This document shows, piece by piece, positions 4,395 to 5,030 of a DNA stretch of 5,030 bases. The notes beneath the pieces were generated by a model, which was not told where the DNA came from, searched no databases, and saw nothing but the letters and a program-made list of their open reading frames with translations. Positions within the stretch are counted from its first letter, which is position 1, and every line of letters begins with the position of its first letter. Position numbers and translations under genes: made by a program. The DNA is from Elusimicrobia bacterium CG06_land_8_20_14_3_00_38_11. Lineage in GTDB: Bacteria; Elusimicrobiota; UBA8919. Where the stretch lies: contig PEVQ01000151.1 in assembly GCA_002780205.1 (NCBI GenBank), positions 1 through 5,030 on the forward strand. Direction: 5' to 3'.

Positions 4395-5030
4395 ATGCTT
4401 TTTAACGAATATAAGTATTTTGATTATAAATTTCCAGAACCGCAGTATCTTGGTGCTAAATATACCTTATTAGGTTGGCTTATTAAATACATTCCTCAGA
4501 ATGTAAAAGTTGTTTTAGATGCATTTTCGGGTTCGCAGTCGGTTTCTTATTTGTTTAAACAAATGGGATTTCAAACATTAACAAATGATTTTCTAAATTT
4601 CAACCATCAAATAGGATTGGCTTTAATTGAAAATAAAAAAGAAGTTTTAATAAAAGATGATTTAGATGTTTTGCTAAATAATCAATTACAAGTAAATAAG
4701 TATTCTCTAATACAAAAAACCTACACAAATATTTTTTTTGAAAAAGAAGAAGCAGAATTTTTAGATGGTTTTCGTGCCAATATTAATTTATTGAAAAATA
4801 AATATAAAAAAGCACTGGCATTTACAATAATAAATAGAAGTTTAACTCGTAAAATTACAATGGGACATTTTGCACATATGCAGGCATTGAATTATGCTCG
4901 CAGACCAGATAGGGTAAGAAGAAATCCCAATTTAGCAAAACCCATTAAAAATATTTTTTTAGATTTAGTGCAGAAATATAATCAAGCAGTTTTTGATAAT
5001 CAACAAGATAATAAAAGCTTTAATCAGAAT
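4395..5030 (+). CDS. D12-class (Dam-like) N6-adenine DNA methyltransferase, N-terminal part, cut by the window edge
   Basis: The frame is open from ATG 4395 to the window end, giving 212 residues without a stop. Residues 18-34 (YLGAKYTLLGWLIKYIP) resemble motif X of Dam-type enzymes. Residues 42-58 (DAFSGSQSVSYLFKQMG) resemble the S-adenosylmethionine-binding motif I, followed by ND at 64-65. In this motif order (X-I-TRD-IV) the catalytic DPPY lies after the recognition region; none is seen, so it should be just beyond the window. The basic stretch around 146-185 (NRSLTRKITMGHF, ARRPDRVRRNPNLAKP) probably belongs to target recognition. GC is about 27% by hand count, and codons are strongly A/T-ending, unlike infB, which suggests horizontal acquisition. 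The gene starts 17 nt after infB with no terminator, recognisable promoter or Shine-Dalgarno between, so read-through from the operon is likely. It is probably the modification half of a restriction-modification system; target and partner cannot be read here. Confidence 0.75.
   Translation, partial: MLFNEYKYFDYKFPEPQYLGAKYTLLGWLIKYIPQNVKVVLDAFSGSQSVSYLFKQMGFQTLTNDFLNFNHQIGLALIENKKEVLIKDDLDVLLNNQLQVNKYSLIQKTYTNIFFEKEEAEFLDGFRANINLLKNKYKKALAFTIINRSLTRKITMGHFAHMQALNYARRPDRVRRNPNLAKPIKNIFLDLVQKYNQAVFDNQQDNKSFNQN

Overview
This is a bacterial chromosomal window carrying a translation/transcription-factor operon on the + strand, rimP - nusA - infB. It is followed after 17 nt by the 5' part of a very AT-rich N6-adenine DNA methyltransferase gene that runs off the right edge. 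RimP, NusA and IF2 are bacterial proteins and the promoter is a consensus sigma70-type one, so the host is certainly a bacterium. I cannot assign a phylum. Moderate GC in the core genes, abundant palindromic intergenic repeats and a NusA ending in a helix-hairpin-helix region would fit one of the little-cultured Gram-negative-like lineages, but this is a weak inference.

Layout. Positions 1-47 hold a two-hairpin palindromic repeat. A strong intrinsic terminator (87-119) closes an upstream transcription unit that lies outside the window. A perfect -35/-10 promoter (122-149) then starts the operon. Its leader immediately meets a weaker terminator-like hairpin (160-190) and then a large palindromic array of CACGAATA-type units (201-309) that ends 8 nt before rimP. 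rimP (318-767) is separated from nusA (903-2207) by a 117-bp MITE-like element (777-893) with perfect 11-bp terminal inverted repeats. That element appears to have split a Shine-Dalgarno sequence from the nusA start. The nusA 3' end and the nusA-infB gap carry another inverted-repeat element (2152-2253) that supplies the last residues of NusA. infB (2272-4377) has the only well-placed Shine-Dalgarno of the window. The methyltransferase (4395 to the edge) is about 27% GC, whereas spots counted in infB are near 50%.

How the genes work together. RimP matures the 30S subunit, NusA modulates pausing, termination and antitermination by RNA polymerase, and IF2 delivers initiator tRNA to the ribosome; they are co-transcribed in most bacteria. 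The leader hairpin makes NusA-dependent attenuation of the operon a plausible control, as is known for the equivalent Bacillus subtilis operon. The small genes often found between nusA and infB (ylxR, ylxQ) are absent. rbfA, the usual neighbour after infB, is not there; a probable restriction-modification gene occupies its place.

The most unusual aspect is that every gap of this essential operon holds a different palindromic repeat family, two of which have changed gene boundaries (the nusA ribosome-binding site and the NusA C-terminus).
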